This document shows positions 6,440-13,791 of a stretch of 16,554 nt of DNA, piece by piece. The first letter of the stretch is position 1, and each line of letters opens with the position of its first letter. The notes beneath the pieces are model-generated. The model saw only the letters and a list, made by a program, of their open reading frames with translations. It ran no database searches and was not told where the DNA came from. The position numbers were made by a program, and so were the translations under genes. This stretch comes from DAOUET01 sp034430155 (lineage in GTDB: Bacteria > Chloroflexota > Anaerolineae > Anaerolineales > UBA4823), in NCBI GenBank assembly GCA_034430155.1, contig DAOUET010000157.1, positions 1 to 16,554 on the forward strand, read 5' to 3'.

Positions 6440-8901
6440 TCCTGGAGGGATTGCAACGGTCATTCCGTTGGTCACTTGATAAGATCGGTACGTCATCGCT
6501 CCTATCGCTGATCCTGATCGCCCTGATCATTTCCAGCCTATTGGCGGGTCTAAGCGAAGCATTAAAGAACCTCGATTTGGCTGTATTTGTGCCTCTCTCG
6601 GCCTTCGGGATGCTCTCGGGGTGGTGGTTCGCCCGCACACGCTTATCAGACCGGGTGGGGAGTTCCCTGACCTTGACAGCCGGTATCCTGGTTATCCTGG
6701 TGTGGGTTGGTCGTCTATCCTTCCCCTTGCGGGATGTGTTGGCAACATTGGTTAACCTTACGGGTCATGGCTGGCCATGGCAGCTTGATTGGACCCCGTT
6801 GTTGGAATCCCTGGTCCTATTAGGGGCTAGCTTTGTGACTTTAGTGACTCGCACCAGCACTTGGATATGGGGGCTTTTCGGAAGCCAGCCAAATTTCGAT
6901 CCAGTGGCCACCATCCTGGTGTGGAGTTTTGCCATCTGGTTCGTCTGCGCTTGGGCCAGCTGGACCGTTCGCCGCTGGCAACGCCCACTGCTTGGCGTGC
7001 TTCCTGCCGGGGGGTTATTGGCTGCTAGCCTTAACTACGTGCGTGCCAGCCCGACGACGATACCCCTTATGCTCGGCGGGACACTGCTTCTAATCGCATT
7101 AACGAGCGCCATTAACCAAGAAAAAACCTGGCAAGCGAAGCAGGTGGATTATTTTGAAGAGATTCGCTTTGACATCACGATATTATCTGTTTTTCTAACC
7201 ATCGTGCTGGTCCTGGCCAGCATGCTGACCCCCTACTTTTCAATCCGGCAGATCGCCGACCTCTTCCACAGGCAAACCATCAGCTCAGCCAGCCCAGCTG
7301 GTGCGATGGCAGAATCCTTAGGGTTCAAACCGCTCCCCCAACCAGCTAATCCCTTAGACGGACTATATTCAGCCGGTTTGCCGCGCCAGCATCTGCTCGG
7401 TTCCGGGCCTGAGTTGAAAAAACAAATCGTGATGCTGATACAGACCGACGATCATGCCAGCGGTGCTCTGGGAGAAACCCCAGAGGCTTCCCCCCCGCGT
7501 TATTACTGGCGCAGCCTGACCTATGACCATTATTCAGGTCGGGGTTGGTCGACAAATAAAACCAGTACAACTGCCTATCGGGCCAACCAATGGGCAATCA
7601 AGCTGGATGATCAAAACGGGGTAGCGAGATCCTCTGGCTACCGCCTGTTAAGCCAAACTGTAGTGTTAAATGGGAGCGGCGGAGGAGGCTTTCAGCCGAT
7701 TTATGCGGCCGGGCTATTGGCCGCGCTAAACCAGGATTATTCGATCGCTTGGCGCCCTACCACCCAAACCAACCTCCCAGGAAATGAAACCATGTCTTCG
7801 CTAAACCTGGATGTGTATGATATCTTTGGCGCGCTTACTTCCGCCAGCACTTACCAGGCTGAATCGATTGTCCCAATGGTTGGCACATCACAACTGCGGA
7901 ACGCCGGAGAATATTATCCAACCTGGGTGCAGGAACGTTACCTGCAATTACCGGCTGGCCTTCCGGAACGGGTGCTCAACCTCGCCCTCGACCTGACCGC
8001 TACCCAGCCAACACCATACAACCGGGCACGCTCGATTGAAAGTTTTTTAAGGACGTATCCATACACCCTGGATATGCCTGATCGCCCGCCAAGTGGTGAT
8101 ATCGTCGATTACTTCCTCTTCACGCGAAAGCGTGGATATTGTGATTATTATGCCAGCGCCATGGTCGTGCTGGCGCGCGCCGCAGGATTGCCAGCGCGCT
8201 TGGCAATCGGATACGCCAGCGGAACTTATGACGCCCTGAATGACCGCTATATCGTGACCGCCGCGGATGCCCATTCCTGGCCAGAAATCTTCTTTCCCGG
8301 TTACGGGTGGATCGAGTTTGAGCCGACTGCCGGACTACCCGCCCTGGATCGACCTCAAGATGAACCAGGATTCGAACTACCGGAGGTAAACGCCGGAAGC
8401 AGGGTTGACTCAGGACAGGTTACGTTTCACATCTGGCAATATTGGCTCTATGGCGGAATCGCCCTGTTGTTATTCCTGCTGCTGGGGTTGAGCACACGCC
8501 TATTCATCGACATCAGGGGCCTGAAGCGCCTCACCCCCCGGGCTTTATTTTATGCAATATTCAGGCGGCTTTGCAGCAACGGGCAATACCTGGCGGTGCC
8601 ATCCAAACTCGGAGATACACCTTATGAATTCGCCACTTCGTTTGCCTTGCGCATAAGTAATTTCACATATACAAGGCGTTTCACCGGGGTTATCTCGCCA
8701 GCTGCCAAAGAAATTCGCCTTCTAACCGAATGGTACGCCCTTTCGGCATACAGCCCTCACCCGCCGGACGCTGACAGCCAGACCCAGGCTATCCTCACCT
8801 GGAGGCAGCTACGCTGGCGCTTATGGCTGGCACGCCTGTTACAGAAAACCCCTCTTTCCCGCCCTAGATCCAATCGCATCAAATTCGAAAAAAGACTTTA
8901 A
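6436..8901 (+). CDS. TgpA-like membrane transglutaminase
   Basis: An 821-aa integral membrane protein. Residues 1 to about 270 contain seven or eight hydrophobic segments (e.g. LILIALIISSLLAG, TILSVFLTIVLVLASML). A large, presumably external, loop with the transglutaminase-like core follows: RKRGYCDYYASAMVVLAR holds the catalytic Cys569, DAHSWPEIFFP the His613, and GWIEFEPT places Glu629 where many family members have Asp. A single C-terminal membrane segment (about 670-690) leads to a cytosolic DUF4129-like tail. This architecture equals the TgpA/DUF3488-transglutaminase-DUF4129 family. Start: ATG6436 overlaps the DUF58 stop in an ATGA arrangement; the open frame extends upstream inside the DUF58 gene only by chance. 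The biochemical substrate of these proteins is not established. Confidence 0.92.
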   Translation: MILEGLQRSFRWSLDKIGTSSLLSLILIALIISSLLAGLSEALKNLDLAVFVPLSAFGMLSGWWFARTRLSDRVGSSLTLTAGILVILVWVGRLSFPLRDVLATLVNLTGHGWPWQLDWTPLLESLVLLGASFVTLVTRTSTWIWGLFGSQPNFDPVATILVWSFAIWFVCAWASWTVRRWQRPLLGVLPAGGLLAASLNYVRASPTTIPLMLGGTLLLIALTSAINQEKTWQAKQVDYFEEIRFDITILSVFLTIVLVLASMLTPYFSIRQIADLFHRQTISSASPAGAMAESLGFKPLPQPANPLDGLYSAGLPRQHLLGSGPELKKQIVMLIQTDDHASGALGETPEASPPRYYWRSLTYDHYSGRGWSTNKTSTTAYRANQWAIKLDDQNGVARSSGYRLLSQTVVLNGSGGGGFQPIYAAGLLAALNQDYSIAWRPTTQTNLPGNETMSSLNLDVYDIFGALTSASTYQAESIVPMVGTSQLRNAGEYYPTWVQERYLQLPAGLPERVLNLALDLTATQPTPYNRARSIESFLRTYPYTLDMPDRPPSGDIVDYFLFTRKRGYCDYYASAMVVLARAAGLPARLAIGYASGTYDALNDRYIVTAADAHSWPEIFFPGYGWIEFEPTAGLPALDRPQDEPGFELPEVNAGSRVDSGQVTFHIWQYWLYGGIALLLFLLLGLSTRLFIDIRGLKRLTPRALFYAIFRRLCSNGQYLAVPSKLGDTPYEFATSFALRISNFTYTRRFTGVISPAAKEIRLLTEWYALSAYSPHPPDADSQTQAILTWRQLRWRLWLARLLQKTPLSRPRSNRIKFEKRL

Positions 8902-8903
8902 GC

Positions 8904-8922
8904 CGTGCCCAGCATGGGCACG
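8904..8922 (+). terminator. Hairpin after the transglutaminase gene
   Basis: CGTGCCC (8904-8910) and GGGCACG (8916-8922) form a perfect 7-bp stem with a 5-nt loop immediately after the stop codon. CATTTAAA follows rather than a U tract, so it may act as a stability hairpin or a weak terminator. Confidence 0.5.
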
Positions 8923-9093
8923 CATTTAAACCCCCTTCAAGCGAGGTTCTGGGAGTAGCAACCCTTATATTCCAAGGTAGCTGCCACGGGATATGCACCT
9001 GTTGAATCCACAAATTTCCCACCATTGATGCCCGTTGACGAATAACAGGACGGCTTACAAGGGAGGGTTGGCAGCAGATGGGGAACTCAAAGA

Positions 9094-9111
9094 TTAGGCC
9101 TCCTCGCCTAA
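9094..9111 (-). terminator. Small hairpin downstream of the 81-aa gene
   Basis: On the minus strand TTAGGC and GCCTAA (9111-9106 and 9099-9094) form a 6-bp stem about 20 nt beyond the stop codon, followed by TCTTTG. It is a weak terminator candidate. Confidence 0.3.
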
Positions 9112-9129
9112 AGAACCAGCTTCTCAAGG

Positions 9130-9375
9130 CTAGGAAGGACCACTTATGCTTTTACGAAATTTCGCCCGGGCTTCAACTTCAGCAAGCTTTAGAGAGGCAT
9201 AGCTTGAAGCTTCTTTCAGCAGCTGCTTGGCTTCTTCTTTGGGTAAAACCTGAAGATCATCGATTCGATAGCCCTTCTTCTGCAGATATTCGTTGATAAG
9301 CTTGCGCTCTAATGCAGATTGCGGCCCTTCTGAGGCGAGTTTTTCTATTTCCTTGGAAACGCTCCAATCATCCAT
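9130..9375 (-). CDS. Small conserved-looking hypothetical protein, 81 aa, helical and charged
   Basis: I do not recognise a named family. The protein begins MDDWSVSKEIEKLAS and is rich in Glu, Lys, Ala and Leu, predicting two or three amphipathic helices; the segment LERKLINEYLQKKGY and the later EEAKQLLKEA stretch look like a short helical hairpin. There is no Cys, no signal peptide and no membrane segment. The start at 9375 is preferred because GGAGG lies 6 nt upstream; the frame stays open to 9495 but the extra 40 residues lack a ribosome binding site. A TATAAT (9397-9392) just upstream could be a -10 box, although no -35 was found. It is isolated between the transglutaminase gene and a gene-poor stretch. 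It is probably a real gene because of the ribosome binding site and compositional coherence. Confidence 0.6.
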   Translation of the reverse strand: MDDWSVSKEIEKLASEGPQSALERKLINEYLQKKGYRIDDLQVLPKEEAKQLLKEASSYASLKLAEVEARAKFRKSISGPS

Positions 9376-10299
9376 AGGTGCCTCCGCTATTATTATAGTT
9401 GGTATTTGCTCGCACTGCTGGATCTGGCGGCAGGCAATCTTGTAAATGCCGATGTGAGAATTGACGCAAACCTTCTTGCGGTAAAATGCCCCCAATTTTT
9501 TACCGGTAGAGAAAGGATTTTGCGGGTTACCAAGGGGTCATAAACTTCTTGAGCACCACATGCTTGAAGATGAGCCTCGCCCCTGGCCGGGAGAGAAAGC
9601 GGCCAGACTGCATTTAAGTTACAAACCATACCACTGGCGTCTCAACGCTTTATCGAAGTAGAAACTGGCCAACACGTTAAGAGCATGGAAGCAGTCAGGC
9701 CCACTCCTCATTGGCAAACCACCTGCCATTTTATCTGTGACAGATAAGAGATGATTTCTATCATCAAAATTTAATCCAATCCGGGGTGATAAAGAAGAAC
9801 CATAAATCGTCTGAGAGGTTGGCACACAAGTTGCACTCATGGTTATATTCAAAGTATCCCGATTGGGTAAACGCTTATTCATAGGAATTCCTGGTTACCA
9901 GGAACTCCTTCAGCGAGCGAGGAGGGGCCTGCCTTCCCCCCTCCTCGCTGTCCGCCGATTGATGATTTTCAGCTAATGTTGCATTTTAAAAAATACCTTG
10001 TGACCCCAGCATGAGTAAGCCATCACTTGCTGCAACCCGAAGCCGAACCTTACCGCCAAATTATGGAAATTCACAAACTGGCGGAAAGGTCTATAAAGGG
10101 TAACGCTGGCTTCTATAAAATTCGGTAAATCCCCCAGATGCTATCGACTAATTAAAAATCGACCTTGAACCAGAGAATTAGGGGTAAGATCTGGTCTAGT
10201 TATCCTATCTATAACTTACCTGCCAGAAGAAAGATATTGCTGATTGCAGAGGCCACAGCAAATATAGGCATTCATATATCCAACCAGGAAATTTTGCAC
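9376..10299. other. Gene-poor 0.9-kb stretch with hairpins and one doubtful ORF
   Basis: No convincing gene lies between the 81-aa gene and msrA. The best open frame is 9882-9619 on the minus strand (87 aa, starting MNKRLPNRDTLNITMS), with only a weak AGGA 6 nt before the ATG and no family resemblance, so I do not call it. The stretch contains a perfect 17-nt palindrome at 9731-9747, a hairpin at 9888-9904 and a strong 12-bp hairpin at 9916-9949. It may be the residue of decayed accessory DNA. Confidence 0.5.
9888..9949. terminator. Tandem hairpins, the second with a perfect 12-bp stem
   Basis: TTCCTGG (9888-9894) pairs with CCAGGAA (9898-9904) around TTA. Immediately after it AGCGAGGAGGGG (9916-9927) pairs perfectly with CCCCTCCTCGCT (9938-9949) around a 10-nt loop. 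No U tract follows on either strand. A bidirectional transcription block or a repeat remnant are both possible. Confidence 0.45.
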
Positions 10300-10878
10300 A
10301 TGAAACCAAATAATAGTGAAACAAATCTCGTCCCGAAAGGGAAGCAGATAGCCACCCTGGCGGGCGGTTGCTTCTGGTGTCTGGAGCCAATCTACGCGGA
10401 CCTGAAGGGCATTGAAAAGGTGGAAGTAGGCTACTCAGGCGGTAGGGTGCCTAATCCCAGCTACCAGCTGGTCTGCACGGGATCTACGGGGCATGCCGAG
10501 GCCGTGCAAATCCGGTTTGACCCACAGGTTATTTCTTATAAGGAAATCCTGGAAATCTTCTTCACCTTCCACGACCCGACCACGCTTAACCGGCAAGGAG
10601 CGGACGTAGGCAGCCAATACCGCTCGGCAATCTTTTACCATACCGAAGAACAAAAAGCCACCGCCAATCAAGTCATCAGAGAAATGCAGGCAGCTGGCAT
10701 CTGGGATGGACCTTTCGTGACGGAAGTCATACCCTTCGAGACCTTCTTCAAAGCTGAACAGTACCATCAGGGATACTTCAAACAAAACCCCGGCCAGGGA
10801 TACTGCCGGATAATCATCGCGCCAAAAGTTGCGAAGTTCCGCAAGAAATTCACCTCCAAGTTAAAGAGTTCGGGGTAA
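10300..10878 (+). CDS. msrA: Peptide methionine sulfoxide reductase MsrA
   Basis: A 192-aa MsrA, which reduces the S epimer of methionine sulfoxide in free or protein-bound form. The catalytic Cys24 is in the signature GGCFWC (22-27); the motifs GYSGG, STGHAEAVQIRFDP, FFTFHDPTTLNRQGADVGSQYRS and YHQGYF are all present, and a resolving Cys169 lies in GQGYC near the C-terminus. There is no fused MsrB domain and no signal peptide, so it should be a cytosolic enzyme recycled by thioredoxin. ATG10300 is chosen over the in-frame ATG10165 because family similarity begins near residue 15 from this start and AGGA lies about 10 nt upstream. It is monocistronic. Its last codons form one arm of a 13-bp inverted repeat. 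Confidence 0.96.
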   Translation: MKPNNSETNLVPKGKQIATLAGGCFWCLEPIYADLKGIEKVEVGYSGGRVPNPSYQLVCTGSTGHAEAVQIRFDPQVISYKEILEIFFTFHDPTTLNRQGADVGSQYRSAIFYHTEEQKATANQVIREMQAAGIWDGPFVTEVIPFETFFKAEQYHQGYFKQNPGQGYCRIIIAPKVAKFRKKFTSKLKSSG

Positions 10879-10891
10879 CGCAACTTTTGGC
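10821..10891. repeat. 13-bp perfect inverted repeat across the msrA stop codon
   Basis: GCCAAAAGTTGCG (10821-10833, inside msrA) is the exact reverse complement of CGCAACTTTTGGC (10879-10891, starting directly after the stop codon). The 45-nt loop holds the last 15 codons. It could fold in the msrA mRNA end as a long-looped hairpin. Confidence 0.65.
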
Positions 10892-10951
10892 AAAAATAGT
10901 ATTCTTCTTCAGGTAGCGAATACGAGTCCTTGTCTCCAAATCCAGATTCGC

Positions 10952-11113
10952 TTATACACCTGAGGCAATCGGGGGGTCGCCAATCCATTCGGATATTTCG
11001 ACCTCGATGATGCCTCTGGCAGGCTTATTCTTCACGTCTAAGCCACTACCGTTTAACACCTCCCAATCATCGACGTTCCAGTATGCCAATTTTAGTTTCT
11101 TAAGATTAGCCAT
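10952..11113 (-). CDS. Small hypothetical protein, 53 aa
   Basis: I do not recognise a family. The frame runs from ATG at 11113 to TAA at 10954-10952, with GGAGA 8 nt before the start. The product begins MANLKKLKLAYWNVDDW and ends DPPIASGV; it alternates charged and hydrophobic residues (RGIIEVEISEWIG), suggesting short beta strands, with two Trp-containing segments and no Cys or membrane segment. It is convergent with msrA and downstream, on the same strand, of the transposase-TPR chimera, with a hairpin between them. The AT-rich stretch before it (TATTATAT on the minus strand) may hold a promoter, but no clean -35/-10 pair was found. It could also be a fragment of a longer ancestral gene. 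Confidence 0.5.
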   Translation of the reverse strand: MANLKKLKLAYWNVDDWEVLNGSGLDVKNKPARGIIEVEISEWIGDPPIASGV

Positions 11114-11167
11114 AACTGTTATCTCCTTGGATATAATATGTTCAAGAATTATGTGGTTTATGGATTT

Positions 11168-11203
11168 TTCTTGGGTGGGCAGGCCTCACTGACCTCCCAA
11201 GAA
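11168..11203 (-). terminator. Hairpin between the chimeric ORF and the 53-aa ORF
   Basis: TTCTTGGG (11168-11175) pairs with CCCAAGAA (11196-11203); with one mismatch the stem extends inward to GG/CC and, with a small bulge, outward by GAT/ATC. It starts about 20 nt after the chimeric gene's stop codon on the minus strand. The following bases are A-rich rather than U-rich on that strand. Confidence 0.5.
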
Positions 11204-11224
11204 ATCTAACTGTGTATCTCCCGA

Positions 11225-11863
11225 TTATTTTCTGGAAAGGCCTTCCCACATTTCGATGAGAGCGAGATGCTCAGGAACATTCTCCAAAAACGATTTTCTC
11301 CAGTCGGGATCACTGATCTTGTCGGCGCGTTCCATCAATACCCGGTAGCCCACTTGGATAGCTGTAAGGGCTTTTTCCCCGTCTCCATGGCTCTCAAATA
11401 TATCTGCACAAGTTATATAAGCTAATATAGGGAACTCCATACCTTTCTCCCCCCGATGTTCTGTATAATCCCAGACGTACTGCGCTTCCTGCCAGGCAGC
11501 CTCCTGTTGCCTCTGAGCCTGCCAGCAGCGAGCCAGCCCGGCGGAGGCATCGGCTGCGTAATACACCCGCTCATAAGTCACTCTCCCAAACACGCTGATC
11601 ACCTTCGCAGCCCGCATTCGCTGGTAACGCAGTTCCCCACCGCACGGACAGTCGATCTCGCTGCCAGGGGTTGCTTGCATGGAACTCAAGAATATCCCCA
11701 AGGCCTGCTTCCCAATCTGCCTCAAGGCTTCCCGCATGCCGTTCTCGATTTCTGCGATGAGCGGTGTCCCTGTGCCCGCTTTTTGTCGTTCCATGACCGC
11801 CACTTTGAAGATTTCGGCCAACTGTTGTGCTAGCCCGTTGATCGTTTCAATGTTATAGTTCAT
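11225..11863 (-). CDS. Chimeric ORF: ISKra4-type transposase N-terminus joined to a TPR-regulator C-terminus
   Basis: The 212-aa frame is open and has GGAGG 7 nt before its ATG. Residues 1 to about 102 resemble the N-terminus of ISKra4-family transposases: a helical lead (IAEIENGMREALRQIG), a Cys-rich CPCGG (72-76), then KVISVFGRVTYERVYY, where the family normally continues into a second CxxCG zinc ligand pair and the DDE core. Instead, from about residue 105 (AGLARCWQAQRQQEAAWQEAQ) the sequence becomes TPR-like helices. It ends with the segment KISDPDWRKSFLENVPEHLAL, which I recognise as the usual C-terminal end of the TPR part of large ATPase/BTAD-type regulators in Chloroflexota. Catalytic transposase residues and all of the regulator's other domains are missing. 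It is most likely a recombination remnant that stayed in frame; expression is plausible because a promoter-like pair lies upstream. Confidence 0.7.
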   Translation of the reverse strand: MNYNIETINGLAQQLAEIFKVAVMERQKAGTGTPLIAEIENGMREALRQIGKQALGIFLSSMQATPGSEIDCPCGGELRYQRMRAAKVISVFGRVTYERVYYAADASAGLARCWQAQRQQEAAWQEAQYVWDYTEHRGEKGMEFPILAYITCADIFESHGDGEKALTAIQVGYRVLMERADKISDPDWRKSFLENVPEHLALIEMWEGLSRK

Positions 11864-11898
11864 CTGGAGCCTCCGGTAGTTTGGTCTGTCAAAACCTT

Positions 11899-11928
11899 AT
11901 CCTACCGCAGGCTCCTTTTTCCTGACAA
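11899..11928 (-). promoter_or_regulatory. Promoter-like pair upstream of the chimeric ORF
   Basis: On the minus strand TTGTCA (11928-11923) and TAGGAT (11904-11899) are 18 bp apart, ending 35 bp before the start codon. Each hexamer differs from consensus at one or two positions. Confidence 0.35.
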
Positions 11929-11959
11929 CATTTGCGTGCGCACCATGGGGGTTTCCCTT

Positions 11960-11988
11960 TTGACAGGAGAATCACCTTGATATATACT
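11960..11988 (+). promoter_or_regulatory. Strong sigma70-type promoter for the adenosine-specific kinase gene
   Basis: A consensus TTGACA (11960-11965) is followed after exactly 17 bp by TATACT (11983-11988). The predicted transcript start lies about 40 nt before the coding start. The -35 box sits inside the arm TTTTGACAG of an inverted repeat whose other arm, CTGTCAAAA, is at 11886-11894. Confidence 0.65.
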
Positions 11989-12037
11989 CCTTCAGGGATC
12001 CTGGAGAGACCACGGCTGAGTTGCAGCAGGAGGAAAA

Positions 12038-12523
12038 ATGAACCTTACCACTGTCAAAATCGAGAAACCCGAAGAGACCAACTTCATACTGGGCCAGACC
12101 CACTTCATCAAAACGGTCGAGGACATGCACGAAGCCCTGGTGACGGCGGTGCCAGGGATCAAGTTTGGCCTGGCTTTCTGCGAGGCCTCCGGCAAATGTC
12201 TGGTGCGCTGGACAGGCACCGAAGCGGCCATGATCGAGCTTGCCAGGAAAAACGCCCAAGCGATCGGGGCAGGTCACAGCTTCATCCTGTTCCTGGGCGA
12301 AGGCTATTATCCGGTGAACGTGCTCAACACGGTCAAGATGGTCCCAGAAGTGTGCCACATTTTCTGTGCGACCGCCAATCCCGTGCAGGTGATCATCAGC
12401 GAAACAGAGCAGGGACGCGGCATTCTGGGCGTGGTAGACGGCTACCCTCCAAAAGGGGTAGAAGGCGAAGACGACATCGCCTGGCGCAAGAGCTTCTTGC
12501 GACAAATCGGGTACAAACTTTAA
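12038..12523 (+). CDS. Adenosine-specific kinase (PF04008)
   Basis: A 161-aa protein that matches the adenosine-specific kinase family along its full length. Family-typical stretches are TVKIEKPEETNFILGQTHFIKTVED at the N-terminus, PGIKFGLAFCEASGK.LVRW in the middle, AIGAGHSFILFL, NVLN.VK.VPEVC.IFCATANPV and the C-terminal RGILGVVDG..PKGVE. The name comes from an archaeal member shown to bind adenosine; the kinase activity is weakly documented, so the function is best regarded as provisional. It should be cytosolic. The start has AGGAGG 5 nt upstream and a strong promoter precedes it. It is followed at 214 bp by a phosphate transporter gene, which might be co-transcribed, although a hairpin lies between them. 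Confidence 0.9.
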   Translation: MNLTTVKIEKPEETNFILGQTHFIKTVEDMHEALVTAVPGIKFGLAFCEASGKCLVRWTGTEAAMIELARKNAQAIGAGHSFILFLGEGYYPVNVLNTVKMVPEVCHIFCATANPVQVIISETEQGRGILGVVDGYPPKGVEGEDDIAWRKSFLRQIGYKL

Positions 12524-12551
12524 ATGTGCCTGATTCAGAAGCGCCCTGCCA

Positions 12552-12576
12552 GCGCCCTTCATGTCGCTCAGGGCGC
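12552..12576 (+). terminator. Hairpin between the kinase and transporter genes
   Basis: GCGCCCT (12552-12558) pairs with AGGGCGC (12570-12576) around an 11-nt loop, 29 bp after the stop codon. A second GCGCCCT at 12541-12547 could compete for the same partner. No U tract follows. Confidence 0.4.
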
Positions 12577-12737
12577 ATGAGGGCAGAGCAGCCAGCCAAC
12601 GATAGCAGAAATGAAAACTCCCAGCCAGTAACGGGATGAGATCACCCGAGCCGGTAGGAGTAAAATTTTTGGGAGGGGATAACCGTTTGTGGGCTACGCC
12701 AGGTTTAGTGGAGAGCTGACCCGGGCGCCCGTGAACG

Positions 12738-13748
12738 ATGAGGCCCGCAGAAAGCCAGCACAAATTGAAAGCCGTCTTTATCTTAATCGGTTTATCGATA
12801 ACCTTTGACATCTTAAACGGGCTGCGCGATGGCAGCAATTTCGTCTCGACCGTAGTCTCAACCCGGGTGATGTCCACCCGCAGAGCGTTGAGCATCGCAG
12901 CCGTGGCAGAATTTTTTGGCCCCTTCATTTTTGGGGTGGCAGTGGCGCGCACGTTTGGGCAGGATATCGTGGCAACCAACACGATCACGATCTACGAGAT
13001 TTTGGCGGCATTAGCCAGCGCAGTGGCCTGGAATCTGTTCACCTGGCTGGCTTCCATCCCGAGCAGTTCGACCCATGCGCTGCTGGGCGGCATCTTGGGG
13101 GCGGTGGCGACGGGCACCGGCTTGCAGGTGATCCGTTTGGGTGGTTTGATCAAGGTCCTGTTATCGTTGTTCATCTCACCCCCCTTGGGCTTGATAGTTG
13201 GCTACTTGGTGATAAAAGTGGTTTACCATCTGGCAGCCGAAGCACCGCCAAGCATAAATAATCTCTTCAAACGCTTCCAAATCCTTACGGGGATCATTCT
13301 GGCATTGAGCTATGGCGCCAACGATGCCCAGAAAACCATGGGACTGATCTCTCTCGGATTGGTGATCAGTGGCGTCTTGCCCAGCTTTCGCGTGCCTATC
13401 TGGGTGATGGCGCTGAGCGCCGGATCTATCGCCGTGGGTATCTTTTTCGGTGGGCAACGATTAATCAGGACTCTGGGAGGCTGCTTTTATAAAATCAGGC
13501 CCGTGCACGGCTTTTCATCGCAGCTGGCGGCCACGACAGTGATCCTGGGGTCTGCCCTGCTGGGGGGACCGGTGAGCTCCTCGCAGGTAGTCACCTCCAG
13601 CATCCTGGGAGTGGGCGCGGCCGACCAGCTGAACAAAATTCGATGGGAAGCAGCCAGCAGAATTGTCGAGTCCTGGCTGTTAACCATCCCGGTCTGCGCC
13701 GGGCTGGCTGCTGGGATCCACATCCTGATGGTGCGTATAGGGTTGTGA
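12738..13748 (+). CDS. Inorganic phosphate transporter, PiT family
   Basis: A 336-aa membrane protein with about ten hydrophobic segments and the two signature repeats of PF01384: NGLRDGSN (27-34) followed by STVVSTR near the N-terminus, and YGANDAQKTMG (192-202) in the second half. SSSTHALLGG (109-118) is the other conserved loop. PiT carriers import phosphate, often as a metal-phosphate complex, driven by the proton or sodium gradient. The first signature, usually G-F-x-D-x-x-N-S, is somewhat divergent (GLRDGSNF) but keeps the Asp and Asn. The start is forced to ATG12738 or later by an in-frame TGA just upstream, yet no good ribosome binding site is seen. No PhoU-like (DUF47) gene is adjacent, although such partners are common. 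It is convergent with the broken phosphatase gene, 43 bp away. Confidence 0.92.
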   Translation: MRPAESQHKLKAVFILIGLSITFDILNGLRDGSNFVSTVVSTRVMSTRRALSIAAVAEFFGPFIFGVAVARTFGQDIVATNTITIYEILAALASAVAWNLFTWLASIPSSSTHALLGGILGAVATGTGLQVIRLGGLIKVLLSLFISPPLGLIVGYLVIKVVYHLAAEAPPSINNLFKRFQILTGIILALSYGANDAQKTMGLISLGLVISGVLPSFRVPIWVMALSAGSIAVGIFFGGQRLIRTLGGCFYKIRPVHGFSSQLAATTVILGSALLGGPVSSSQVVTSSILGVGAADQLNKIRWEAASRIVESWLLTIPVCAGLAAGIHILMVRIGL

Positions 13749-13791
13749 GTCTCGGTATGGGAGGGGAAAGCGCTCGAGAAAATGGGCACGG

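Noticed and set aside
9619..9882. 87-aa open frame on the minus strand beginning MNKRLPNRD
   Set aside because: Only a weak AGGA precedes it, no family was recognised, and a perfect palindrome lies inside it. It is described under the gene-poor region instead of being called.
12640..12737. Possible riboswitch before the phosphate transporter gene
   Set aside because: No conserved core of a known riboswitch class could be matched by eye, and the stems found were short.
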